Shown: positions 1-5,202 of the stretch, piece by piece
Position numbering within the stretch: the stretch's first letter is position 1
Layout of the letters: each line of letters starts with the position of its first letter
NCBI GenBank assembly: GCA_027346765.1
Contig: DAIERN010000102.1
Coordinates: 1 to 5,688, forward strand
Length of the DNA stretch: 5,688 nucleotides
DNA from: Chloroflexota bacterium
GTDB taxonomy: Bacteria; Chloroflexota; Limnocylindria; Limnocylindrales; CSP1-4
Direction of reading: 5' to 3'
Notes under the pieces: generated by a model
Told to the model about the DNA's origin: nothing
The model's input: the letters and a program-made list of their open reading frames with translations, nothing else
Database searches by the model: none
Program-made: the position numbers and the translations under genes

Positions 1-230
1 CTGGACGTCGAAATTGAACTCGCCGTCATCGAGCTTGCCGGCTTGCGCCAGCCGCTCGCCCAGCGCGCCCAGCCGCAGCGACTGCGCCTCGAGCTGGCCC
101 AGCTTGACCGCCAGCGCGTTGACGTCGCGCTGGGCGTCGCGCTGCACGCCGCCGAGCTGGCCCTGCTGCGCCTGCACCTGCGCGCGCAGGGCGCGCACTT
201 CGGCCAGCGCGCGCTGCGACGGACTGGCCA
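1..230 (-). other. Coiled-coil segment resembling an M23 (LytM) peptidase N-terminal region, fused in frame to folC
   Basis: Residues ~314-390 of the open frame are rich in Gln, Ala, Leu and Arg with few helix breakers, for example RALAEVRALRAQVQAQQGQ and NALAVKLGQLEAQSLRLGAL. The segment ends in GERLAQAGKLDDGEFNFDVQ at the window edge. The pattern 'L-ALGERL-xx-G-LDDGEFNFD' is what I recall from the region just before the catalytic domain of periplasmic M23 metallopeptidases of Gamma- and Betaproteobacteria, where the coiled coil follows a single membrane helix. FolC has no such segment. The catalytic M23 domain itself would lie outside the window. Either an assembly or cloning chimera or a true gene fusion could explain it; I favour the chimera. 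The left boundary is the window edge and the right boundary is approximate. Confidence 0.7.
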
Positions 231-1170
231 GCAGCAGTGCCAGCGCGGCGATGCCGGCCGGGTTGTGGGCGCCATCGAACAGGATGTGCGGCCGCCCATT
301 TGTGCCCGGTATCAACTCGAGGCGGCCCGGCCAGCGGACGTTGGCGAGGCCGCGTTCCAGGGCCCCGGGCGGCACCTTGGCAATGCCCGCGGCGTCGAGC
401 GCGGCCACGATGCCCGCCGCGACCGATGCGTTTGCCCGCTGATGCCGCCCCAGCAGACCTACCTCGAGACGCGCGTCGAGATCCTCTGCTGAGCGCACGT
501 CGAGCGGCACTTTGACGCGGCGGGCGCGGCCGCGGATCACCCTGAGCGCGGGCTGCGTCGCGCCGGTCACCGCAGCGAAGTCGCCGCGCTTGATGATCGC
601 CGCCTTTTCGCGGGCGATCGCCTCAACCGTGTCGCCCAGGTATTCCATGTGGTCGAGCGCGACGTTGGTGATCGCGCTGACGCCGCCCTGCCAGGCGTTC
701 GTAGCGTCGAGGCGGCCGCCCAGCCCAACCTCGATCACGCCCACCTCCACAGCCACGCGCGCGAACCAGGTGAACGCGGCGGCGGTGATGATCTCGAACT
801 CGGTCGGTGGCCCGTATCTGCGGGCGACAAGGTCGGCCGCATCAAGCACCTGGTTAACGACGGTCACGAAGTCGTCCACCGCGATGGGCGCCCCGTCGAC
901 CACGATCCGTTCGCGATACGAGACGAGGTGCGGCTTGGGTGTCTGGCCAACGCGCAGCCCGGCCTCACGCAGGACGGACGCAACCATGGCTTGGGTCGAG
1001 CCCTTGCCGTTGGTGCCACCGATCAGAACGCCGGGCAGGCTCAGCTGCGGGTCGCCCATCTGCTTCAGGAGGGCGCGCGTGCGACCAAGGCCCAGTCGGA
1101 TCCCGAATCGCCCACGTGTGGCAAGACGAGCGAGGACTGCCTGGTACGCCGGATCAGATTCAGAGGCCAC
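1..1170 (-). CDS. folC: Folylpolyglutamate/dihydrofolate synthase, partial, with an aberrant coiled-coil 3' part
   Basis: Mur-ligase-type enzyme that adds glutamate to folates (and, in many bacteria, makes dihydrofolate) using ATP in the cytoplasm. Translated from the GTG at 1170, 390 codons are visible and the stop lies beyond the left edge. Seen: P-loop GGTNGKGST (residues 51-59), KPHLVSYRERI (79-89), EVGLGGRLDATN (147-158), LDH (172-174), GRHQRANA (241-248), WPGRLE (279-284) and DGAHNPAG (299-306). These are the standard FolC motifs in order and without frameshift. The family is usually about 420-450 aa, and DGAHNP should be followed by roughly 100 more residues of the C-terminal Mur ligase domain. 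Here it is replaced after about residue 306-320 by a Gln/Ala/Leu-rich helical segment ending in LDDGEFNFDV, typical of M23 peptidases (see findings). The GTG follows the upstream stop by 9 nt in the same frame. No Shine-Dalgarno is visible, so translation may be coupled. Identity of the first 300 residues is very secure. Confidence 0.93.
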   Translation of the reverse strand, partial: MASESDPAYQAVLARLATRGRFGIRLGLGRTRALLKQMGDPQLSLPGVLIGGTNGKGSTQAMVASVLREAGLRVGQTPKPHLVSYRERIVVDGAPIAVDDFVTVVNQVLDAADLVARRYGPPTEFEIITAAAFTWFARVAVEVGVIEVGLGGRLDATNAWQGGVSAITNVALDHMEYLGDTVEAIAREKAAIIKRGDFAAVTGATQPALRVIRGRARRVKVPLDVRSAEDLDARLEVGLLGRHQRANASVAAGIVAALDAAGIAKVPPGALERGLANVRWPGRLELIPGTNGRPHILFDGAHNPAGIAALALLLASPSQRALAEVRALRAQVQAQQGQLGGVQRDAQRDVNALAVKLGQLEAQSLRLGALGERLAQAGKLDDGEFNFDVQ

Positions 1171-1179
1171 GCGGGGAGC

Positions 1180-1584
1180 CTAAGGGTTGAGCTCGTCCTC
1201 GTAGAAGACGCACTGGTTGAAACGCGGCGACAGGCAGATATCGCTTACGTAGCCCGGCTCCAGATGCACCCCACCGCGCAGCTGGCAACGGGCGACGTTC
1301 GATTCCTGGCGCATCAGTGCCTTGAGCAGGTGCGGCGCGGTGATGGGGATGGGGCCGCGCGGTCCGGTCATGTAGTAGTGCGGACAGACGTTGCGTCGCA
1401 GGTTGGGCAGGCCAAATGGAATCCGCGGCACGCCGGCGCCGTTGAGCGGCGGCGCGGCCGGCCGACGCAAACCCAGGTTGTTGGCGACGCGGCTGATGGG
1501 CATGCGCGGCGGCGCGGGCGGCTCGGGGCGGCCGCCAAGGGCGCGCGCAAGCGTTGGCACAGGTCGCCGCGAGGATGAGTCCAT
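1180..1584 (-). CDS. Small four-cysteine protein, function unknown
   Basis: I do not recognise a named family. From the ATG at 1584 the product is 134 aa. Residues 1-66 are Pro/Arg-rich and probably disordered. Residues 67-128 form a compact module with four cysteines, C67-x32-C100-x16-C117-x7-C125, including CPHYY, CQLRGG, DICLSP and CVFYEDE. Spaced Cys with CP at the start and C-x-x-Y at the end resemble short cysteine-rich modules I have seen in Chloroflexota proteins, possibly binding zinc or an Fe-S cluster; this is recollection and inference. No signal peptide or membrane segment. An in-frame TTG at 1713 would extend it by 43 residues, but that stretch looks non-conserved and sits in the divergent intergenic region, so I chose the ATG. 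It lies 9 nt upstream of folC in the same frame and is probably cotranscribed with it. No clear ribosome-binding site. Confidence 0.7.
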   Translation of the reverse strand: MDSSSRRPVPTLARALGGRPEPPAPPRMPISRVANNLGLRRPAAPPLNGAGVPRIPFGLPNLRRNVCPHYYMTGPRGPIPITAPHLLKALMRQESNVARCQLRGGVHLEPGYVSDICLSPRFNQCVFYEDELNP

Positions 1585-1753
1585 GAAGTTGCCGTAGCGT
1601 ACACGCACCACTGCCTGTGCGGACGTGCCCGCGCGCACCGGATTAAGTACTGGCAACCCGGCGTCGCAAGTACCGCCGGACGTACTGCAAACGGGCGCGC
1701 GGCGCGTCGCCAATGGCGCACGCCGTTACGCCAGCCCTGCCACAATCGCGTCA
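1585..1753. promoter_or_regulatory. Divergent intergenic region, putative promoters for both flanking genes
   Basis: This 169-bp gap lies between two divergently oriented starts (1584 minus, 1754 plus), so it must hold both promoters unless starts are misplaced. It contains a locally AT-richer patch around 1641-1651. On the minus strand TTGCGA (1664-1669) and TTAATC (1641-1646) are 17 nt apart; the upstream box matches the sigma-70 -35 at four of six positions, the downstream box only poorly. GTAC occurs four times (1599, 1647, 1670, 1682), and GTACTGGCAAC (1647-1657) is imperfectly repeated as GTACTGCAAAC (1682-1692). These could be operator half-sites. The assignment as a regulatory region rests mainly on gene layout; the individual boxes are weak. 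Confidence 0.35.
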
Positions 1754-2881
1754 ATGCCGGGACCGTCCCACCGCTCCGCGCGAGCCCGCGGCGGTCCGAG
1801 CCAAAGGCGCGCAGGTGCCCAACGCCCGCGTCGGACTCGCCAGGCAACTGCCCCACGCCGCCAGGCTTCAGCGCGCGCGCCGCGTGTGTCCTGGTCGCGC
1901 CGCGTGGGCCTGGCGTTCGCGCTGCTCGTGCTGGCCGGCGGGGCCATCGTCTTCGCGGGCGGTGGACTCAACGGCCCAGACCAGAAGCCCGGTGCAAGCG
2001 GCAGCGGCGCGCCGCTTCCCGCGCCGCAGATCCTGACGCCGGCCGAGGTGCTGACGCGCGCCACGGCCGTGGACCTGACGCTGACCCGGCCCACCGGCCT
2101 GGACCCCGCCACTCAATACACCGTCCGCATAACGGTCAACGGCGCAACCGCATTGGAGCGGCCGCTGCCCGCCCAGGAGCAGTTCGTCGTTGCCGGCGTG
2201 CCTTTGAGCGAGGGCGACAACAGCATCCGCGCCGTGCTGGTGGACGGTGCCGCCGTGGGCGCGACTTCCGCGCCCCTGACCATCACCCGCGACACGACGG
2301 CCCCGGTGATTCGCGTCACGCGGCCGGAGCCCGACTCAACGGTGTACGGCGAGCAGGTCACCTTGCGCGGCCGCACTGAGGCCGGCGCGACGATCGCCGT
2401 CACCGACGTGGCCACCGGAGCTGCCCTCGCCACGAGCGTCGATCCCGACGGGCGCTTCACCGCGCAGCTGACGCTTGCCCTGGGCGACAACCAGCTGCAG
2501 CTGTCGAGCCGCGATCCAGCGGGCAACGAGGCCAGCACGCGCATCACCATCACCCGCGCCAGCAGCCTCGCGCTCCTGACGCTCACCGTTTCCGACGATC
2601 AGCTGAAGGCGGCCGACCTACCGCAGCAGCTGGACGCGACTGCCTTCATCGCGGACGAGAACGGCCAGCCGGTCGACGGCGCGCAGGTGACGTTCAGCCT
2701 CTCGCCGCCCAACTCGACGACGCTGACCTACCGTACGCTGTCCGTGGCCGGCAGGGCGAGCTGGCCGGGCCTCGAGATTGCCAGTGCCGACGATCCCGTG
2801 GGCTCGTGGCTGTTCACCGTCCTCGCGGTGCTGCCGTCCGGCACGGAGCTGCGCGCCAACAAATCGGTCAACGTTCGCTGA
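1754..2881 (+). CDS. Single-pass membrane protein with Arg-rich cytoplasmic tail and three extracellular Ig-like domains
   Basis: The 375-aa product has an N-terminal tail (1-50) with 15 Arg and no Lys, Asp or Glu, then one hydrophobic helix (about 51-70, VGLAFALLVLAGGAIVFAGG), a Gly/Pro/Ser spacer (71-88), and an all-beta exterior. Residues 89-178 form a first beta-sandwich-like unit (…QILTPAEVLTRATAVDL…GDNSIRAVLVDG…TITR). Residues 180-268 start with DTTAPVIRVTRP and contain GRTEAGATIAV, DGRFTAQLTL and GDNQLQLSSRDPAGNEAS, the signature of bacterial Ig-like/glucodextranase-B-type repeats. Residues 272-375 resemble a Big_1-like invasin fold (ATAFIADENGQPVDGAQVTFSL). Charge distribution puts the N-terminus inside. 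The ATG at 1754 was chosen over a GTG at 1625 because the extension overlaps the presumed promoter region; no good Shine-Dalgarno supports either. No enzyme domain is seen, so a surface structural, adhesive or scaffold role is inferred. Its 3' end overlaps the convergent zinc-ribbon gene by 14 nt. Confidence 0.82.
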   Translation: MPGPSHRSARARGGPSQRRAGAQRPRRTRQATAPRRQASARAPRVSWSRRVGLAFALLVLAGGAIVFAGGGLNGPDQKPGASGSGAPLPAPQILTPAEVLTRATAVDLTLTRPTGLDPATQYTVRITVNGATALERPLPAQEQFVVAGVPLSEGDNSIRAVLVDGAAVGATSAPLTITRDTTAPVIRVTRPEPDSTVYGEQVTLRGRTEAGATIAVTDVATGAALATSVDPDGRFTAQLTLALGDNQLQLSSRDPAGNEASTRITITRASSLALLTLTVSDDQLKAADLPQQLDATAFIADENGQPVDGAQVTFSLSPPNSTTLTYRTLSVAGRASWPGLEIASADDPVGSWLFTVLAVLPSGTELRANKSVNVR

Positions 2882-3194
2882 TCGGCACTTGCGGGGCGTT
2901 CGGCGGCACCTCGTGCAGGCCGCGCTCACGCGGCACGGTCACCGGATCGGCACCGGCCATTTCGTCGAAGAAGCCGCCTGAGTCCGCGTTGGCCGACGCG
3001 GTCCAGCACGAACGCTGCTCGGACCCGGTCAATGGCTCGCGCTTGCGGTCACTGGCGCAGTAGCCCACGCCGCCAACGAGCGAGGCGCGAAACATGGCAC
3101 ACGTGCCGCAGCTGGTCGCCGAGCGCTGACACAAGAAGCAGCGCGACGTCTCGATCTGGAGCGTGCCGCAATGGGGGCAGCGCCATGTCGCCAT
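2868..3194 (-). CDS. Small eight-cysteine zinc-ribbon protein
   Basis: The 108-aa product begins MATWRCPHCGTLQ and has two cysteine clusters. The first is C6-x2-C9 and C19-x2-C22 (CPHC…CFLC), a classical zinc ribbon. The second is C29-x2-C32, C46 and C63 (CGTC…GYC…RSCW), with the pattern GYCASDRKREPLTGSEQRSCW that looks like a second metal-binding unit. Residues 70-108 are Pro-rich and probably flexible. There is no signal peptide or membrane helix, so it should be cytoplasmic. The ATG at 3194 lies 21 nt after the kinase stop codon, on the same strand, which suggests cotranscription. No strong Shine-Dalgarno precedes it. Metal binding is well supported by the cysteine spacing; the function (nucleic-acid binding, redox sensing or kinase partner) is unknown. 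Its stop overlaps the end of the convergent Ig-like gene. Confidence 0.85.
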   Translation of the reverse strand: MATWRCPHCGTLQIETSRCFLCQRSATSCGTCAMFRASLVGGVGYCASDRKREPLTGSEQRSCWTASANADSGGFFDEMAGADPVTVPRERGLHEVPPNAPQVPISER

Positions 3195-3215
3195 CGACTT
3201 CGAGTCTACGCGGCC

Positions 3216-5150
3216 TCAGCAGGTCTCGACGGGCGATTTGACGAAGAGATGCACGGGCGAGCCGGGTTGGACCTGGTCGCCGGTGTTGGGATATTGCAGA
3301 CAGACCAGCCAGTTGTCCTGTGCTTCCGACGGCCACACCACGCCCACGGTCAGTCCGTCCGTGACGATCTGCGCCTTCGCCTGGCCCAGATCCGGCAGCA
3401 GGGTGTAGTTGCCGACCGTGACCGGCGTGAGGGTGGGCGTGGGTGCGGGCGTCGGCGGGGCGGTCGGCGGCTCGGTCGGGATGGGCGTCGCCGTGGGCGC
3501 GGGCGTGATGGCCGGCGACGGGCTGGGCGTGGGGGTAGGAGGTGGCGTGGGCTGCGGACCGAGCGAGACGACGTAGTCGACAGCCGTGCCGCGTGCGACT
3601 TCGATGCCGGCGCGCGGGCTCGTGCCGATGATCAGGGTTGCCGGCACCTGCGGGTCGTACGCCTCTGATCGGAGGCCCGGCGCGAGATTGAATTGCGCCA
3701 GGAGCCCAAACGCCTGGGCCTCAGTGCGCAGTCGCAGATCAGGCACCGCGACCGTCTGGCGTTGCGTGGCGATGGTGACGCTGAGCTCGCTGCCGCGCCC
3801 GATCTGACCACCCGACGCCGGATCCTGGGCGATGATGATTCCCTCCGCCGCCGAGTCGGTCACCTGGTACGCACCCACGGTCAGGATGAGACCCTTGGCA
3901 GTCGCCGCCTGGCGCGCCTGGTCGAGGGTCATGCCGATGACTGAGGGCACGGTCACGGCTACCCCGGACGGCGCCGGCGTGGCCTGCGGGCCGCGGCCGC
4001 TGAGCAGCAGGAAGAGCAGCACACCGCCGGCGAACAGCACGAGCACGCCCAGCACGGCGGCTATCCAGCCCCACGCGCCGGCGCCCTGTGGCTCCTCTTC
4101 TTCGACTTCCTCTTCATAGGCGATCTGGCGCGCGCCGGCTCCGCGGCGGATGCTGCCCGGTGCCGTTCCGGCATACGTCTGCGGCCCGCTGTGCGGCGGC
4201 ATTGGCGGCTGAGAGCCATAGCTGACACCGGTCTGCGGGTCGAACGGCGGCGGCGCCATTGCCGCGCCAACCACTGCGCCGGTCGCGGCCGCCGAGTCGG
4301 CGGGCGGCGGCGCGGCCGTCGCGCCAGCCGGGTCGGCGATGTAGCGGCCCAGCAGCCCGGCCATGTCGCCGGCGGTGGGCCGGTCCGCGGGCACGCGGGC
4401 CAGCGCGCGCCGAACAGCGATATCGAGGATGGGCGGCACACCGCTCTTGAGCGACGACGGCGCGGGTGGATCGCCCGCAAGCCGCGCGACGGCAACGGCG
4501 CCGGCCGAGTCGCCGGTCCAGGCGCGCTTGCCGGTGAGCATCTCGAACAGCACGAGGCCCGCCGAGTACACGTCGGACGCGGTCGTGACCATCTCGCCGC
4601 GGGCCTGCTCGGGGCTGAAGTAGTGGACGCTCCCCAGGGTCGTGCCGGGCATCGTCAGCTGCGCCTCACTGAAAGCGCGGGCGATGCCGAAGTCGGCCAC
4701 CTTGACGCGGCCGGCCGAGGTCAGCAGCACGTTCGTGGGCTTGATATCACGATGGACGATGGCGCGGCCATGCGCCGCGTCGAGTGCTTCGTAGATCTGC
4801 TGCGCGATGCGGGCGGCGGCGAGGGGCTCGAAGGGGCCGCGCTCCTTGAGAACGGCCGCGAGGTCACCGCCGTCGATCATCTCCATGACGATGAACGGGT
4901 CGCCCGCTTCCATGCCGTAGTCGAAAACGTTGACGACGTTGGGATGACTGAGCGCGGCCGCTGCCTGGGCTTCCTGGCGGAAGCGGGCGACGAACGCCGG
5001 GTCGCGGCCGTACTCGGCGCGCAGCACCTTGACCGCCACGTCGCGACCAAGCTGCGTGTCGTGGCCGCGGAAGATGGTCGCCATGCCGCCCTGGCCGAGC
5101 AGCTCGACGAGCTGGTAGCGACCGGCGAGTACCTGGCCTACTTCGGCCAA
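3216..5150 (-). CDS. Membrane Ser/Thr protein kinase with PASTA domains (PknB/PrkC/StkP type)
   Basis: The 644-aa transmembrane kinase phosphorylates Ser/Thr of cytoplasmic targets; in this family the outer PASTA domains bind muropeptides, lipid II or peptidoglycan. Kinase domain 12-270: glycine-rich loop GQGGMA (19-24), VAVK with Lys41, Glu60, catalytic HRDIKPTN (133-140, Asp135), DFG (153-155), activation segment with TTLGSVHYFSPEQ (170-182), DVYSAG (193-198) and ADRPTA (255-260). All key residues are present, so it should be active. A Pro/Ala-rich juxtamembrane linker (271-357) ends in an acidic run EEEVEEEEP (346-354). One membrane helix spans about 360-384. Outside are PASTA 1 (398-462) and PASTA 2 (466-530), a Pro/Thr-rich linker (534-576) and a divergent PASTA-like module (578-640) with Cys617 and a C-terminal Cys644. 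Start is TTG at 5150, chosen for the GGAGGG six bases upstream. It follows galU by 52 nt and precedes the zinc-ribbon gene by 21 nt. A paralogue-specific symbol is not assigned. Confidence 0.97.
   Translation of the reverse strand: MAEVGQVLAGRYQLVELLGQGGMATIFRGHDTQLGRDVAVKVLRAEYGRDPAFVARFRQEAQAAAALSHPNVVNVFDYGMEAGDPFIVMEMIDGGDLAAVLKERGPFEPLAAARIAQQIYEALDAAHGRAIVHRDIKPTNVLLTSAGRVKVADFGIARAFSEAQLTMPGTTLGSVHYFSPEQARGEMVTTASDVYSAGLVLFEMLTGKRAWTGDSAGAVAVARLAGDPPAPSSLKSGVPPILDIAVRRALARVPADRPTAGDMAGLLGRYIADPAGATAAPPPADSAAATGAVVGAAMAPPPFDPQTGVSYGSQPPMPPHSGPQTYAGTAPGSIRRGAGARQIAYEEEVEEEEPQGAGAWGWIAAVLGVLVLFAGGVLLFLLLSGRGPQATPAPSGVAVTVPSVIGMTLDQARQAATAKGLILTVGAYQVTDSAAEGIIIAQDPASGGQIGRGSELSVTIATQRQTVAVPDLRLRTEAQAFGLLAQFNLAPGLRSEAYDPQVPATLIIGTSPRAGIEVARGTAVDYVVSLGPQPTPPPTPTPSPSPAITPAPTATPIPTEPPTAPPTPAPTPTLTPVTVGNYTLLPDLGQAKAQIVTDGLTVGVVWPSEAQDNWLVCLQYPNTGDQVQPGSPVHLFVKSPVETC
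3423..3551 (-). repeat. Pro/Thr-rich low-complexity linker inside the kinase
   Basis: Residues 534-576 contain 20 Pro and 12 Thr out of 43, as irregular TP, TPSP and PTAP units. Such linkers are known in extracellular parts of high-GC Gram-positives and Chloroflexota, where they can span the wall and may be O-glycosylated; that role is inferred here. At the DNA level the plus strand is a G-rich, imperfect GTGGGCGT-like repeat. Confidence 0.8.
3431..3449 (+). other. Potential G-quadruplex motif
   Basis: The plus strand carries four GGG runs (3431-3433, 3435-3437, 3441-3443, 3447-3449) with loops of 1, 3 and 3 nt, matching the canonical quadruplex pattern. It is the template strand of the kinase gene. 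It may only be a by-product of the Pro/Thr-rich coding repeat in GC-rich DNA; folding in the cell is untested. Confidence 0.4.
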
Positions 5151-5156
5151 GACGTG

Positions 5157-5162
5157 CCCTCC
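5157..5162 (-). promoter_or_regulatory. Shine-Dalgarno GGAGGG for the kinase gene
   Basis: On the minus strand GGAGGG is followed by a 6-nt spacer (CACGTC) and then TTG GCC GAA. No ATG or GTG in frame lies nearby with a comparable site. This decides the TTG at 5150 as the kinase start, giving an N-terminus of typical length (about a dozen residues) before the kinase domain. Confidence 0.8.
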
Positions 5163-5170
5163 ATGTGGAC

Positions 5171-5187
5171 CAGCGGTTTATCCGCTG
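5171..5187 (-). other. Perfect 6-bp hairpin in the galU-kinase spacer
   Basis: On the minus strand CAGCGG-ATAAA-CCGCTG forms a six-base-pair stem with a five-base loop, 15 nt downstream of the galU stop and 8 nt upstream of the GGAGGG. No U-run follows, so it is not a standard intrinsic terminator. It could stabilise the upstream mRNA end or modulate access to the kinase ribosome-binding site. Confidence 0.4.
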
Positions 5188-5202
5188 TGATGCGTGACGT
5201 CA

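Noticed and set aside
512..1578. Long plus-strand open frames (512-1183 and 649-1578)
   Set aside because: They lie antisense to folC and the four-Cys gene, both of which have clear protein motifs or coherent cysteine spacing. Their translations are Arg/Pro/Gly-rich with no recognisable motif, as expected of shadow frames in GC-rich DNA.
1585..1713. N-terminal extension of the four-Cys protein to a TTG at 1713
   Set aside because: The extension has no recognisable feature, uses a rare start without a ribosome-binding site, and would fill the divergent promoter region. The ATG at 1584 is simpler.
1725..2586. Minus-strand open frames opposite the Ig-like gene
   Set aside because: The plus strand gives a coherent membrane helix and Ig-like repeats. 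The minus frames give Arg/Ala/Ser-rich sequence with no structure.
3420..3560. CRISPR or tandem-repeat array in the G-rich stretch
   Set aside because: The units are irregular and in frame, coding a Pro/Thr-rich linker. There are no conserved repeats with unique spacers.
5171..5187. Intrinsic terminator after galU
   Set aside because: The stem is short and no T-run follows on the minus strand, so I list it only as a hairpin.
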